Shown: one piece after another, positions 32,735-41,474 of the stretch | Numbering within the stretch: the first letter of the stretch is position 1 | How the letters are laid out: each line of letters opens with the position of its first letter | Assembly (NCBI GenBank): GCA_022870705.1 | Contig: CP072107.1 | Coordinates: 742,501-806,500, forward strand | Source: Oscillospiraceae bacterium CM | GTDB lineage: Bacteria > Bacillota > Clostridia > Oscillospirales > Oscillospiraceae | Length of the DNA: 64,000 bases | Direction of reading: 5' to 3' | Position numbers and translations under genes: made by a program | The notes under the pieces: generated by a model | Databases searched by the model: none | Seen by the model: only the letters and a program-made list of their open reading frames with translations | Told to the model about the DNA's origin: nothing

Positions 32735-33622
32735 TCTCCTGTCGTTTTGCCTGCTGAATCTCATGGTTATTAGAGAGGGATTTTCCCTCCGTTGCCCTTT
32801 GACAATTGAATACCGATGATCCGGATACGTTTGAAGTGTGAAGGAGCCGAACTGTGGGGCGCGCCATGACTGCCGTTTAGCGGCACGAGCGACAAACGCC
32901 AACTGCGGCGGGGCGGGACGGGTAATCACGCCCGGCGACGATCTCACACTTGACACAATGATACTTGCGACTTGAACGCTTCACAGCATTGGTCGCCGCG
33001 CCATCAGCATGGGGCGGGGTGAGATTCCCATGAGGGCGGTTGCCGCCGCCCGTCCGGGTTATCTGTTTTGTAGCATACTATCAGGAGGCCGCGCCGGGCT
33101 TTACTGTCTTGTAACAGGCCGACGCTTCCCGGCGCGGTGCTCCGCCTTTTTCACAATAGGAGAAGCCGGATACATACCGCAAGCAGCGGCATACAGTGAG
33201 CCGGACGGCGGGTACGCCACGATCTTTCCTTACGCGGGAGAAGGTGATTGGATTTCAGCGTAACGGAAAAGGAGCGAAAAACACCAGCGCCGCAGGCAGA
33301 GCAGTGTCTTTCGGACGCATGGCGGCTCTGTGGCAAGCATCTGTATGTAATGAAACTTCCGTTCAGTCACAGTCCGAGCGTGATAAAACCGTCGCAGGCA
33401 ATGAGAACGGCCCGCCATCAGAATGGGGGGAGGTGCAATTCCTATGGTAACAGGTACGCCGCCTGTTCGTCCGGAATGTCTGTAAACATATAAGCAAATC
33501 GAAACAAAGGGACAGCCGCGCCAAGAACCGGCCGCCTTGCCCCATCAGGGACATGCGAACACGGCAATAACCGGCGCGGCTGTTCTTTTCTTCAACATCA
33601 CAAAAAAGATGCCTATAGCGTT
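32735..33622. other. GC-rich non-coding block before the xis remnant
   Basis: 888 bases without a convincing gene; overlapping short frames (for example 33009-33263 and 33196-33450) lack good ribosome sites and domain features. It is GC-rich with repeated GGCGCGCC-like, CCGGCG and GCCGCC words. Tn1549-type elements have a similar long block here; its role is unknown. Confidence 0.45.
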
Positions 33623-33703
33623 ATGTTCAAGGAATATCCCGATGTTGTGACCGCAAAGCAAAATGCTAGGGATGGATTATCTGAAGTATATCTATGTAGA
33701 TGA
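33623..33703 (+). pseudogene. Excisionase N-terminal fragment
   Basis: ATG followed by FKEYPDVVTAKQ, which matches the start of the helix-turn-helix excisionase-like proteins of these elements, then an abrupt change and a stop. Only about 13 codons remain. Confidence 0.45.
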
Positions 33704-33797
33704 GCTTGGCGATCGGATCAAGCCGGGGTACATCACACAGAATTTCACGGATGCGACTGGTTTTACGGTTTTTAATGTAGCGACAAACTTTTCATGA
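33663..33797 (+). pseudogene. Tyrosine integrase fragment
   Basis: Another frame reads DYLKYIYVDELGDRIKPGYI, which resembles the stretch of Tn916/Tn1549-type integrases just before the conserved HDLRH box. It then loses similarity and stops. No catalytic residues remain. It abuts the xis fragment out of frame, so xis and int were fused by a deletion. Confidence 0.5.
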
Positions 33798-33850
33798 AGA
33801 AAATAACTGCTTATAATTCATGTAAGCAATACACTTGGAGGTGATTGCGA

Positions 33851-34012
33851 ATGGAAAATATCAAAAGCATATCTGAAAATACAGCTAAGACTACTGTACC
33901 TAATGAAAAATATGCAAAGACAAAGGCATATCAAGATTTTATAAATGTACTTTCGCAGATTATCGAAAAGCATGGTGCAGAAGTTTTAATCGAAATCAAT
34001 CGTGCTAAGTAA
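33851..34012 (+). CDS. 53-residue protein upstream of the recombinase
   Basis: ATG after TTGGAGGTGATTGCGA. The product is AT-rich in codons, charged, with a helical C-terminal half (AYQDFINVLSQIIEKHGAEV). It lies 34 bases before the recombinase start, so probably co-transcribed. No domain is recognised. Small partners next to large serine recombinases can be directionality factors; that is a guess. Confidence 0.6.
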   Translation: MENIKSISENTAKTTVPNEKYAKTKAYQDFINVLSQIIEKHGAEVLIEINRAK

Positions 34013-34046
34013 AGATGTTTTCCAATAATTTATTGGAGGTATGAGT

Positions 34047-35744
34047 ATGAATAGGAGTGGAAAAAAATGTGTGCTTTATCCTCGTGTTAGTACTGAAATG
34101 CAGGTTGACGGTTTCAGCTTGGACGGACAGAAAAACAGCTTAAAACGCTTTGCTGACAGAGAAGAAATGGATATCGTAGACATTTACGAAGATGCTGGAA
34201 AATCCGGCAAATCCATAGAAGGCAGACCCGCTTTTAAGCAAATGCTGTGCGACATTGAAAACGGATTGGGAATCGACTATATCTTAGTATATAAGCTCTC
34301 TCGCTTCGGCAGAAACGCAGCCGACATTTTAAACTCCTTGGAACTCGTTCAATCCTTTGGCGTAAACTTAATCTGCATTGAGGAAGGCATTGACTCATCA
34401 CAAACAAGTGGAAAGCTCTTAATTTCTGTACTGTCTGCCGTTGCTGAAATAGAGCGTGAAAATATCATTGAGCAGACAATGAACGGGCGAAAAGAAAAAG
34501 CCCGTCAAGGTGGTTGGAACGGCGGGTTTGCGCCCTATGGTTACTACCTCAAGGATAAGCAACTCTATGTCCAAGAAGATGAAGCCGAAGCGGTACGCAT
34601 TATCTTTGACAAATATGTGAATGGTAATATGGGGTTTTATAAAATTGCCAATTACCTTAATTTGCAGGGTATCCAAAAAATCAAACGTGCCAACGGTACT
34701 CTCGCCCAATGGAGTACGCATTTTGTCAGAATGATAATCGACAATCCTGTGTACTCTGGGAAGATCGCTTTTGGCAGACGAACAAGAGAAAAGGTCAAAG
34801 GCACGAAAAATGAATACCGCCAAGTACACCAAGATGAATACATTATTGCAGACGGTCAGCACGATGCTATTATAAGCGAGGAACTTTGGAACCAGACACG
34901 TGAAAAACGAGAAATAACAGGCATAAAATCTCAATCTAAAATTGGCCGGGACAGGGCGCACTTATTAAGTGGTATTTTAAAATGCCCGAAATGTGGTGGC
35001 CCGATGTACACCAATAAACACGCTTGGACAAACAAAGATGGTACATATAAAGAAATTTACTATTATGTGTGCAGTAAAGCCCGAACAGCACGTGGAAAAA
35101 GCTGTGATTATAAAGCTATGCTCAAGAAAACCGACATTGAGCCGCTTGTCATTGAAGCAATCAGAGAGCTGATTAAAAATCAGGATTTTGCAACAGAAAT
35201 CAAATCAAGGATAGGCAAGGAAATTGACACTTCGACGTTAAACAGAGAGCTAAGCAATTATGAGTCCAAACTGCGGGAGATCGAGCTTAATAAAACCCGT
35301 CTTGAAAATGAAATTGACAGTCTGCCGGAAGATACTCGTTTTAGAGAACGCAAGCTCCATGATATGACACTTCGGCTTGATGGACTGTATGACATCATCG
35401 TAGAACTAGAAGAAAAGATTGAGGATGTAAAGCTGCGCCGTAAAGCTGTGGAGCAAGATGCCATCACATTGGAAAACATCTACACCCTACTGGCTAATTT
35501 TGATAAAGTGTATGATAAAATCAGCGATGAAGAGAAAAAATCTCTAATTTCTTCGCTAATCAAAGAAATCGAGATTTTCCCATGTGACGAGGCTGAGCTG
35601 CCTTTGAAGTCTATTTTATTCAATTTTCCTGTTTATAAAGACGGTGGAGATGTTTGTGGGTTTTTGTGGGACAAAAGTACGCACGTCTCAACGTGCGCAC
35701 ACCTTGGGAACATGTCAAACGCGGTGGCTTCAACGGCTTTATAG
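34047..35744 (+). CDS. Large serine recombinase
   Basis: 565 residues from the second ATG, which is correctly spaced from GGAGG. The resolvase domain has the nucleophile S15 (YPRVSTEMQ) and YKLSRFGRN near 88. A recombinase domain, a zinc ribbon (CPKCGGPMY ... C ... C near 310-350) and a coiled coil (YESKLREIELNKTRLENEID) follow. It drives site-specific insertion and excision, as TndX does in Tn5397. The last ~25 residues are read from DNA beyond the attachment site, antisense to the rRNA methyltransferase gene. The C-terminus must therefore differ in the circular form. Confidence 0.92.
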   Translation: MNRSGKKCVLYPRVSTEMQVDGFSLDGQKNSLKRFADREEMDIVDIYEDAGKSGKSIEGRPAFKQMLCDIENGLGIDYILVYKLSRFGRNAADILNSLELVQSFGVNLICIEEGIDSSQTSGKLLISVLSAVAEIERENIIEQTMNGRKEKARQGGWNGGFAPYGYYLKDKQLYVQEDEAEAVRIIFDKYVNGNMGFYKIANYLNLQGIQKIKRANGTLAQWSTHFVRMIIDNPVYSGKIAFGRRTREKVKGTKNEYRQVHQDEYIIADGQHDAIISEELWNQTREKREITGIKSQSKIGRDRAHLLSGILKCPKCGGPMYTNKHAWTNKDGTYKEIYYYVCSKARTARGKSCDYKAMLKKTDIEPLVIEAIRELIKNQDFATEIKSRIGKEIDTSTLNRELSNYESKLREIELNKTRLENEIDSLPEDTRFRERKLHDMTLRLDGLYDIIVELEEKIEDVKLRRKAVEQDAITLENIYTLLANFDKVYDKISDEEKKSLISSLIKEIEIFPCDEAELPLKSILFNFPVYKDGGDVCGFLWDKSTHVSTCAHLGNMSNAVASTAL

Positions 35745-37009
35745 CCGAGCCCGTCGAAGTGCTTGAGGTCGCGGGCGAGCGTAGCCGGGTCGCACGAGAC
35801 ATAGACGACGCGAGCCGGGGAGAGGGCGGCAATCGTCTCGATCACATCGGGGGCCAAACCCTTACGCGGCGGGTCGACGACGACGACGTCAGGCCGGATG
35901 CCCCTGTCCTGCAGCGCGCGCGCGGCGTCACCGGCGTCCGCACAGAGAAATTCGGCGTTTTGAATGTTGTTGAACGCGGCGTTTTCGCGCGCGTCATCAA
36001 TGGCGGCCTCCACGATCTCGGCACCGAAAGCCTTTTTTGCCCCGGTGGCGAGAATGAGTGTAATCGTGCCGGTGCCGCAGTAGAGATCCAAAACCGTCTC
36101 CGTGCCGGTCAGCGCGGCGTATTCGAGCGCCTTGGCATACAGCTTTTCGGCCTGAGAACGGTTGATCTGATAAAACGAGCGCGGCGAGAGCTTGAAGCGA
36201 AGCGCGCACAGCTCGTCCACAATAAAGTCTTCGCCCCAGAGCGTTGTAAACTCGCCCGCCAAAACGGTGTTGCCGCGCGTCTTGTTGACGTTTAAGACGA
36301 TACCAGCTGTCTCCGGGCAAAGCCTTCGGATTTCATCAATCAGTACATCGGGGTGCGGCAGGTCTCTGTCATTTGAAATGACGGTGACCAGCGCTTTTTT
36401 TGTCGCGAAGGCATACCGGCAAAAGACATGGCGAACAGCGCCACAGCGCCGCACCTCGTCATAAGCGGGCACGCTGTAACGGTCCATCCAGCGGCGGACG
36501 GCTGCGGCGGCGCGGTCAGAGACCTCGGCCTGAATGAGGCAGGTATCCGTCGGGACGATGTCATGGCTGCGCTCACGGTAAAAGCCGGTAACGGTGCGGC
36601 CTTCGTCCTTGCCGACGGCATAGATGGCCTTGTTGCGGTAGCGCGCAACGTCGTCCGACCCGATGATGCCGGTCACGGGAACGGTAAGCCCGCCGATGCG
36701 CTGCAGCGCATCCTCAACGCGGCGGCGCTTGAAACGCAGCTCCTCCGCGTAATCCATGTGAAGAAGGTCACACCCGCCGCACTTGCCGAAATTCGGGCAT
36801 GCGGGGTCGATACGCGCGCCTGAGGGCGACAAGATTTTCAGAACCTTTGCGTAGACAATATTCTTACTGTCCTTTAAAACCTTGATGTCACACGTTTCAC
36901 CGGCCAGTGCGCCTTTAACGAAAACAACGCGCCCGTCGATATGCGCAACGCCGTCACCGGACGATGTATAGCCTTCTATGACAACGGTATGAATCGAATT
37001 TTTTATCAA
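35633..37009 (-). CDS. rlmD: 23S rRNA (uracil-C5)-methyltransferase RumA/RlmD type
   Basis: 458 residues from a TTG (no clear ribosome site, so the start is uncertain). N-terminal TRAM domain; iron-sulphur cysteines in CPNFGKCGGCDLLHM near 70; SAM motif VLDLYCGTGTITL near 305; VVDPPRKGL; catalytic cysteine in VYVSCDPATLARDL. The normal ending is HVETxxLLS; here the frame goes on through element DNA (HKNPQTSPPSL). The insertion has therefore replaced only the tail and probably leaves the enzyme active. Confidence 0.92.
   Translation of the reverse strand: MIKNSIHTVVIEGYTSSGDGVAHIDGRVVFVKGALAGETCDIKVLKDSKNIVYAKVLKILSPSGARIDPACPNFGKCGGCDLLHMDYAEELRFKRRRVEDALQRIGGLTVPVTGIIGSDDVARYRNKAIYAVGKDEGRTVTGFYRERSHDIVPTDTCLIQAEVSDRAAAAVRRWMDRYSVPAYDEVRRCGAVRHVFCRYAFATKKALVTVISNDRDLPHPDVLIDEIRRLCPETAGIVLNVNKTRGNTVLAGEFTTLWGEDFIVDELCALRFKLSPRSFYQINRSQAEKLYAKALEYAALTGTETVLDLYCGTGTITLILATGAKKAFGAEIVEAAIDDARENAAFNNIQNAEFLCADAGDAARALQDRGIRPDVVVVDPPRKGLAPDVIETIAALSPARVVYVSCDPATLARDLKHFDGLGYKAVEATAFDMFPRCAHVETCVLLSHKNPQTSPPSL
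35677..35700. other. Probable attachment site (element/chromosome junction)
   Basis: Imperfect palindrome GTACGCACGT-CTCA-ACGTGCGCAC (9 of 10 paired) inside the codons for the conserved HVETCVLL end of the rRNA methyltransferase and inside the recombinase 3' end. Serine-recombinase sites are typically short imperfect palindromes, and this gene's 3' end is a known integration spot for streptococcal elements. Confidence 0.6.
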
Positions 37010-37043
37010 AACATATCACGCCAATCCAAAAATTCGTTCCGGC

Positions 37044-39449
37044 TTACGCCTTTTTGCGATGCCCGCTCAGAAGCCCGACGAGCTGGCGGACGACCCAGGA
37101 CAGGAGAAAAAGCACCGGAACTGACAGGAAAATGACGCCCGCCGTAATGCCGATGGCCGGCCAGGAGAGCGGCGAGAGGGAGAACAAATCGTGCAGCAGT
37201 AAGCCGCCGCCGATAAAGAGCACCAGCATGGAGATGATCAAGACGCGCCGGAGCTGGTTGAGCGGCCTGCCAATGCGGTACAGCAGCATGAAGCCAATAG
37301 CGCCGATGACAATGGTCGTCATCGTTGACATTTGGTCGTCGGGAATGTTCAGGCGGCGGCAGATGAGGATGACCGCCAGCATAGCGAGATAATCCGTCAG
37401 GCCGAAGGGCAGCGCGCGGAGCAGGACGTTTCTTAAAAAGCGCCCACGGACAAGAGCGGTGTTCGGCTCTAGGGCGAGGACAAACGATGGAATCCCGATA
37501 ATGGCGACGTTAAACAAAGACAGCTGCGCCGGGGTGACAGGATAGGCTAGGGCAAATAATAACGCCGTCAGCGTCAGGGCAAAGGAGAAAATGTTTTTAA
37601 CGAGAAAGAGAGAGGCCGAGCGCTCGATATTGTTGATAACGCGGCGGCCCTCGGCGACGACGGCGGGCATAGCGGCGAAATTGGAGTCCATCAACACAAG
37701 CTGCGAGACCTGGCACGCCACATCGCTGCCGGAGGCCATGGCAATGCTGCAGTCGGCGTCCTTCAGCGCCAAAACGTCGTTCACGCCGTCGCCCGTCATC
37801 GCAACGGTGTGCCCCGCGGCCTTTAAAGCGCGCACGAGCTTGCGTTTCTGGTCCGGCGTGACGCGGCCGAAGACGGTATACTCGCGCACGGCGCTTTTAA
37901 TTTTCCGCTCCGTCGTCAGTGTCGACGCGTCAACGTATCGGTCGGCGTTTTGAATACCGGCCTCCAGCGCAACGCTTGAAACGGTTACAGGGTTATCGCC
38001 GGAGATAACCTTGATGGCGACGCCCTGCTGCTCAAAATATCGAAATGTCGCCGGGGCTTCGGGCCGAATGCTGTTCGTGAGGACGACGAGTGCCAGCGGC
38101 ATAACGCGCCCCGTCGGCTTCGGGTCCTTTAGCGCCCCGCCGTACCCGGCGAAAAGCAGAACGCGGCAGCCCTGAGCGGAATAGCGCTCAATATCACTTT
38201 GATAATCGGCGTAATTGGTCAGCAGGATTTTTTCAGGCGCACCGAGCAAAAATACCCCCGCCGTCTGGAAGGCGGCGCCGCTGTATTTCGTAGCGGATGA
38301 AAACGGCAGAATCTGCAAGGCCCGCCGCTTCGGGCTGCCGGTGAAATAGCTTTTCAGGGCGGCCATCGTCTCGTTGTCGGCGGCCATGCTGGCTGAAAAA
38401 TCCGTCAAAAGGGAGACGATGCCGTCATAGTCGGCCTCCCCGCCGAGCGGGAAGACCTCGCGAACGGCCATTTTGTTTTCCGTAATCGTGCCGGTTTTGT
38501 CGACGCACAAAACATCAACGCGGGCAAGCGTCTCAATGCAGCCCATATCGTGCACAAGCGTTTTCTTCTGCGCCAGGCGCATAATGCTGACGGTGAGCGC
38601 GACGGAGACGAGTAGGTAAAGCCCCTCCGGAATCATACCGATGAGGGCCGCAACGGTGGAGACGACGCTCTCAGTCACGCTGCGGTTAAGCGCTGCCGTC
38701 TGCTGGATATACAAAAGAATGCCGAAGGGGACGATCACAAAGCCGATGACCTGAATCAGGCGCGTCAGTGCGTGCATCATTTCTGACCGGCGCTTTTTCC
38801 CGTTCTTTTTCGCTTCGACTGTCAGCTTGGAGACAAACGAGTCGCACCCGACCTTGTCAAGCCGCGCCCGGCACTCGCCGGAGACGATGAAGCTCCCTGA
38901 TAAAAGCGTCATGCCCGGTGTTTTGATGATCTCGTCGGCCTCACCGGTGACAAGGGCTTCGTTGACGCGGCATTCGCCCGTTAAAACGATGCCGTCGGCG
39001 TAAATCTGGTTGCCTGCCGAAAAAACGGCAATATCGTCGAGAACGGCCTCTTCCGCCGGAATCGACACGGCCGCGCCGTCCCGGATAACGGTGGCGTGCG
39101 GCGAGGCGATAAATTTGAGCTCGGCGAGCTTTTTCTTAGAGCGCAGCTCCTGAACGATACCAATGGCGGTGTTGACGACGATAACGCCCATAAACGTCAG
39201 ATCCTTATACGAGCCGACAAGGATGATAAGACCGGAGAGGATGAAAAAAACGAGATTAAAATACGTAAAAATATTATCTTTAAAAATCTGCCCGACCGTC
39301 TTCTCCGCCGAAGCGGGGGTTTCATTGCCGTAGCCGTTATCCAACCGCTCTTTTGCCTGCCGGGCCGTCAGGCCGGTTTCGGCGTGCGCTTCAATCCGCG
39401 GCAGGACTTTATTGAGCGTCACGGTTTCAGTTGGATTACCGAAGTGCAA
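37044..39449 (-). CDS. P-type cation-transporting ATPase (CtpE-like)
   Basis: 801 residues from a TTG with CAGGTGAT upstream. Actuator motif VTGEADEI near 168, the membrane PEGL motif (MIPEGLYLLVSVAL) near 275, phosphorylation site CVDKTGTIT near 318, and hinge MTGDGVNDVLALKDADC near 555. Eight to ten membrane segments are visible. The TGEAD and IPEGL pattern fits CtpE-type enzymes, for which calcium uptake has been reported; the ion here is not certain. It is divergent from the ABC exporter. Confidence 0.88.
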   Translation of the reverse strand: MHFGNPTETVTLNKVLPRIEAHAETGLTARQAKERLDNGYGNETPASAEKTVGQIFKDNIFTYFNLVFFILSGLIILVGSYKDLTFMGVIVVNTAIGIVQELRSKKKLAELKFIASPHATVIRDGAAVSIPAEEAVLDDIAVFSAGNQIYADGIVLTGECRVNEALVTGEADEIIKTPGMTLLSGSFIVSGECRARLDKVGCDSFVSKLTVEAKKNGKKRRSEMMHALTRLIQVIGFVIVPFGILLYIQQTAALNRSVTESVVSTVAALIGMIPEGLYLLVSVALTVSIMRLAQKKTLVHDMGCIETLARVDVLCVDKTGTITENKMAVREVFPLGGEADYDGIVSLLTDFSASMAADNETMAALKSYFTGSPKRRALQILPFSSATKYSGAAFQTAGVFLLGAPEKILLTNYADYQSDIERYSAQGCRVLLFAGYGGALKDPKPTGRVMPLALVVLTNSIRPEAPATFRYFEQQGVAIKVISGDNPVTVSSVALEAGIQNADRYVDASTLTTERKIKSAVREYTVFGRVTPDQKRKLVRALKAAGHTVAMTGDGVNDVLALKDADCSIAMASGSDVACQVSQLVLMDSNFAAMPAVVAEGRRVINNIERSASLFLVKNIFSFALTLTALLFALAYPVTPAQLSLFNVAIIGIPSFVLALEPNTALVRGRFLRNVLLRALPFGLTDYLAMLAVILICRRLNIPDDQMSTMTTIVIGAIGFMLLYRIGRPLNQLRRVLIISMLVLFIGGGLLLHDLFSLSPLSWPAIGITAGVIFLSVPVLFLLSWVVRQLVGLLSGHRKKA

Positions 39450-39635
39450 GAACGATCACCTGCTTTACCAAATTTGACAAATAACCAAATTATTATACCA
39501 TAACAACGCGCCTATTGCATCCCCTTATCGAAAAAGGGTGTTTTTCCGCCGGAAAAGGCCTGCTTGCTTTTTACCCGCCCGTATGGCACTATTAAATCAG
39601 GTTTAATCCAAACACAAAAAACATTGTGGTGCACC

Positions 39636-41474
39636 ATGAAACAGACAAAAAATCACGTTTTTCATCTGCTGACCGATTTTGCCAGGGGGTCAAAGCGGTA
39701 TTTCGCCGGGGCCGTTGCCGCCGCCGCTTTGAGTATTCTGTTTACTTTTCTCATGCCGCAGATCGTCGGCTTTACGGTGGACGCCGTGCTCGGTACGAAA
39801 GCTGTCATGCTGCCAGCGGTTTTTTCCGGGTGGTATGACGCGCTGGGCGGCCGGGGCTTTCTGCGTGCGCATTTTCTGTTCTGTGCTGCCGGTGTTGTGC
39901 TGTCCGCCCTGCTCGCCGGCCTCTTTAACTATATTTCACGGATGCAGGCGGCAAAGGGCACCGAGCGTTTTACGAAGAAGCTCCGTGACACGCTTTTTAC
40001 CCATGTGCAGTATCTCCCGTTTTCCTGGCATAACGCCAATCAGACGGGCGATATCATCCAGCGGTGCACCTTCGACGTCGACACAGCGCAGCGTTTTGTT
40101 GCCCAGCAGCTGTTTGAGGTCGTGCGCACGTTTATTCTCGTCACCCTCGCCCTTGTCATCATGTTCTCCATGAACGCGTCCCTCGCGCTTATCGCCCTTG
40201 GTTTTATCCCCCTTGTCATCGGCTACTCAACGATTTTCTTCAAACGCATCGCCAGCCGTTTTAAAGAAGCCGATGAGGCTGAGGGGGAGCTGCTCATTCA
40301 TATTCAGGAGAATTTGACGGGTGTGCGTGTCGTCCGGGCGTTCGGCAGGGAGAAATATGAGCTCGACCGCTTTGACGAAAAAAATGACTTCTACGTCGGG
40401 AAATGGCTCTCGCTCGGCAAAATCCTCGGCATCTTCTGGGGCATCGGCGACATTGTCTCTGCGCTGGAGCTTTTGCTGATGGTAGCCGTCGGCGCCGTGA
40501 TCGCCGTCGGCGGCGCGCTGACGCTTGGGCAGTTTCTTGTGTTCATCAGCTATACGCTTACCATGTCGTGGCCTGTCCGCCAGCTCGGGCGCCTCCTCTC
40601 GGAGATGAGCAAGGCGGGCGTTTCGTTTGCGCGGATCAAGGAAATCCTTGACGCGCCTGTTGAAAGAGACGACCCATCCGCCAAAAAACCGCCGCTCAAC
40701 GGCGACATTGTCTTCGACCGCGTGTCGTTTTCCTACGGCGCGCAGCCTGTTTTGCAGGAGTTGAGCTTCACCGTCAAAAGCGGGAAGACGCTTGGCATTC
40801 TCGGCGCGACGGGAGCGGGCAAATCAACGCTTACCTATCTCTTAAACAGGCTTTACGATCTCAAGGACGGCGAGGGGCGCATCACCATCGGCGGCACTGA
40901 TATCCGGGAGATTGACAGGCGCTATTTAAGGCGACATGTCGGCCTTGTTCTGCAAGAGCCGTTTTTATTTTCAAAGACAATTTTCGATAATATTGATATC
41001 GCCGCAGAGACGCGTGACAGCGCCCGCGTCCGGAAAAGTGCCGAAATCGCGGCGATGGATGAGACCATTCGATCCTTTGAGGACGGGTATAACACGCTCG
41101 TCGGGGAGCGGGGCGTCACGCTTTCGGGCGGGCAGAAGCAGCGGCTGACGATGGCACGCACACTGATGCAAAACGCGCCGATCATGGTGTTTGACGACGC
41201 GATGTCAAGCCTTGACATGGAGACGGATGCGAAAATCCGCGAAGCTCTGCATGAGAAGACAGCCGGGACGACGGTTATCCTGATCTCTCACCGAATCGCA
41301 ACGCTCATGCTTGCCGATACGATTCTAGTGCTTGAAAACGGCCGGATTGCTGAAATCGGTTCGCACGAAGAGCTTGTTGCGCAAAACGGCATCTACCGCC
41401 GCGTTTATGGGTTGCAGTCGGGCCTGACCGACGAAGACGAGGGATGGGAGGCGGCGGAACATGCGGGAAAGTGA
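39636..41474 (+). CDS. Heterodimeric ABC exporter, subunit with degenerate Walker B
   Basis: 612 residues from the ATG at 39636 (GTGGTG upstream). Six membrane segments, then an NBD with Walker A GATGAGKST near 400, signature VTLSGGQKQRL and Walker B MVFDDAMSSLD. The catalytic glutamate after Walker B is aspartate. That is typical of the BmrC/TM287 half of heterodimeric multidrug exporters. It overlaps the next gene by 14 bases. Confidence 0.9.
   Translation: MKQTKNHVFHLLTDFARGSKRYFAGAVAAAALSILFTFLMPQIVGFTVDAVLGTKAVMLPAVFSGWYDALGGRGFLRAHFLFCAAGVVLSALLAGLFNYISRMQAAKGTERFTKKLRDTLFTHVQYLPFSWHNANQTGDIIQRCTFDVDTAQRFVAQQLFEVVRTFILVTLALVIMFSMNASLALIALGFIPLVIGYSTIFFKRIASRFKEADEAEGELLIHIQENLTGVRVVRAFGREKYELDRFDEKNDFYVGKWLSLGKILGIFWGIGDIVSALELLLMVAVGAVIAVGGALTLGQFLVFISYTLTMSWPVRQLGRLLSEMSKAGVSFARIKEILDAPVERDDPSAKKPPLNGDIVFDRVSFSYGAQPVLQELSFTVKSGKTLGILGATGAGKSTLTYLLNRLYDLKDGEGRITIGGTDIREIDRRYLRRHVGLVLQEPFLFSKTIFDNIDIAAETRDSARVRKSAEIAAMDETIRSFEDGYNTLVGERGVTLSGGQKQRLTMARTLMQNAPIMVFDDAMSSLDMETDAKIREALHEKTAGTTVILISHRIATLMLADTILVLENGRIAEIGSHEELVAQNGIYRRVYGLQSGLTDEDEGWEAAEHAGK

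Noticed and set aside
33009-33450. Overlapping 80-85-codon frames in the GC-rich block
   Set aside because: Several frames are open at once, none has a good ribosome site or recognisable domain; kept as non-coding.
35654-36823. Plus-strand frames antisense to the rRNA methyltransferase
   Set aside because: Mirror frames of a well-supported gene on the minus strand.
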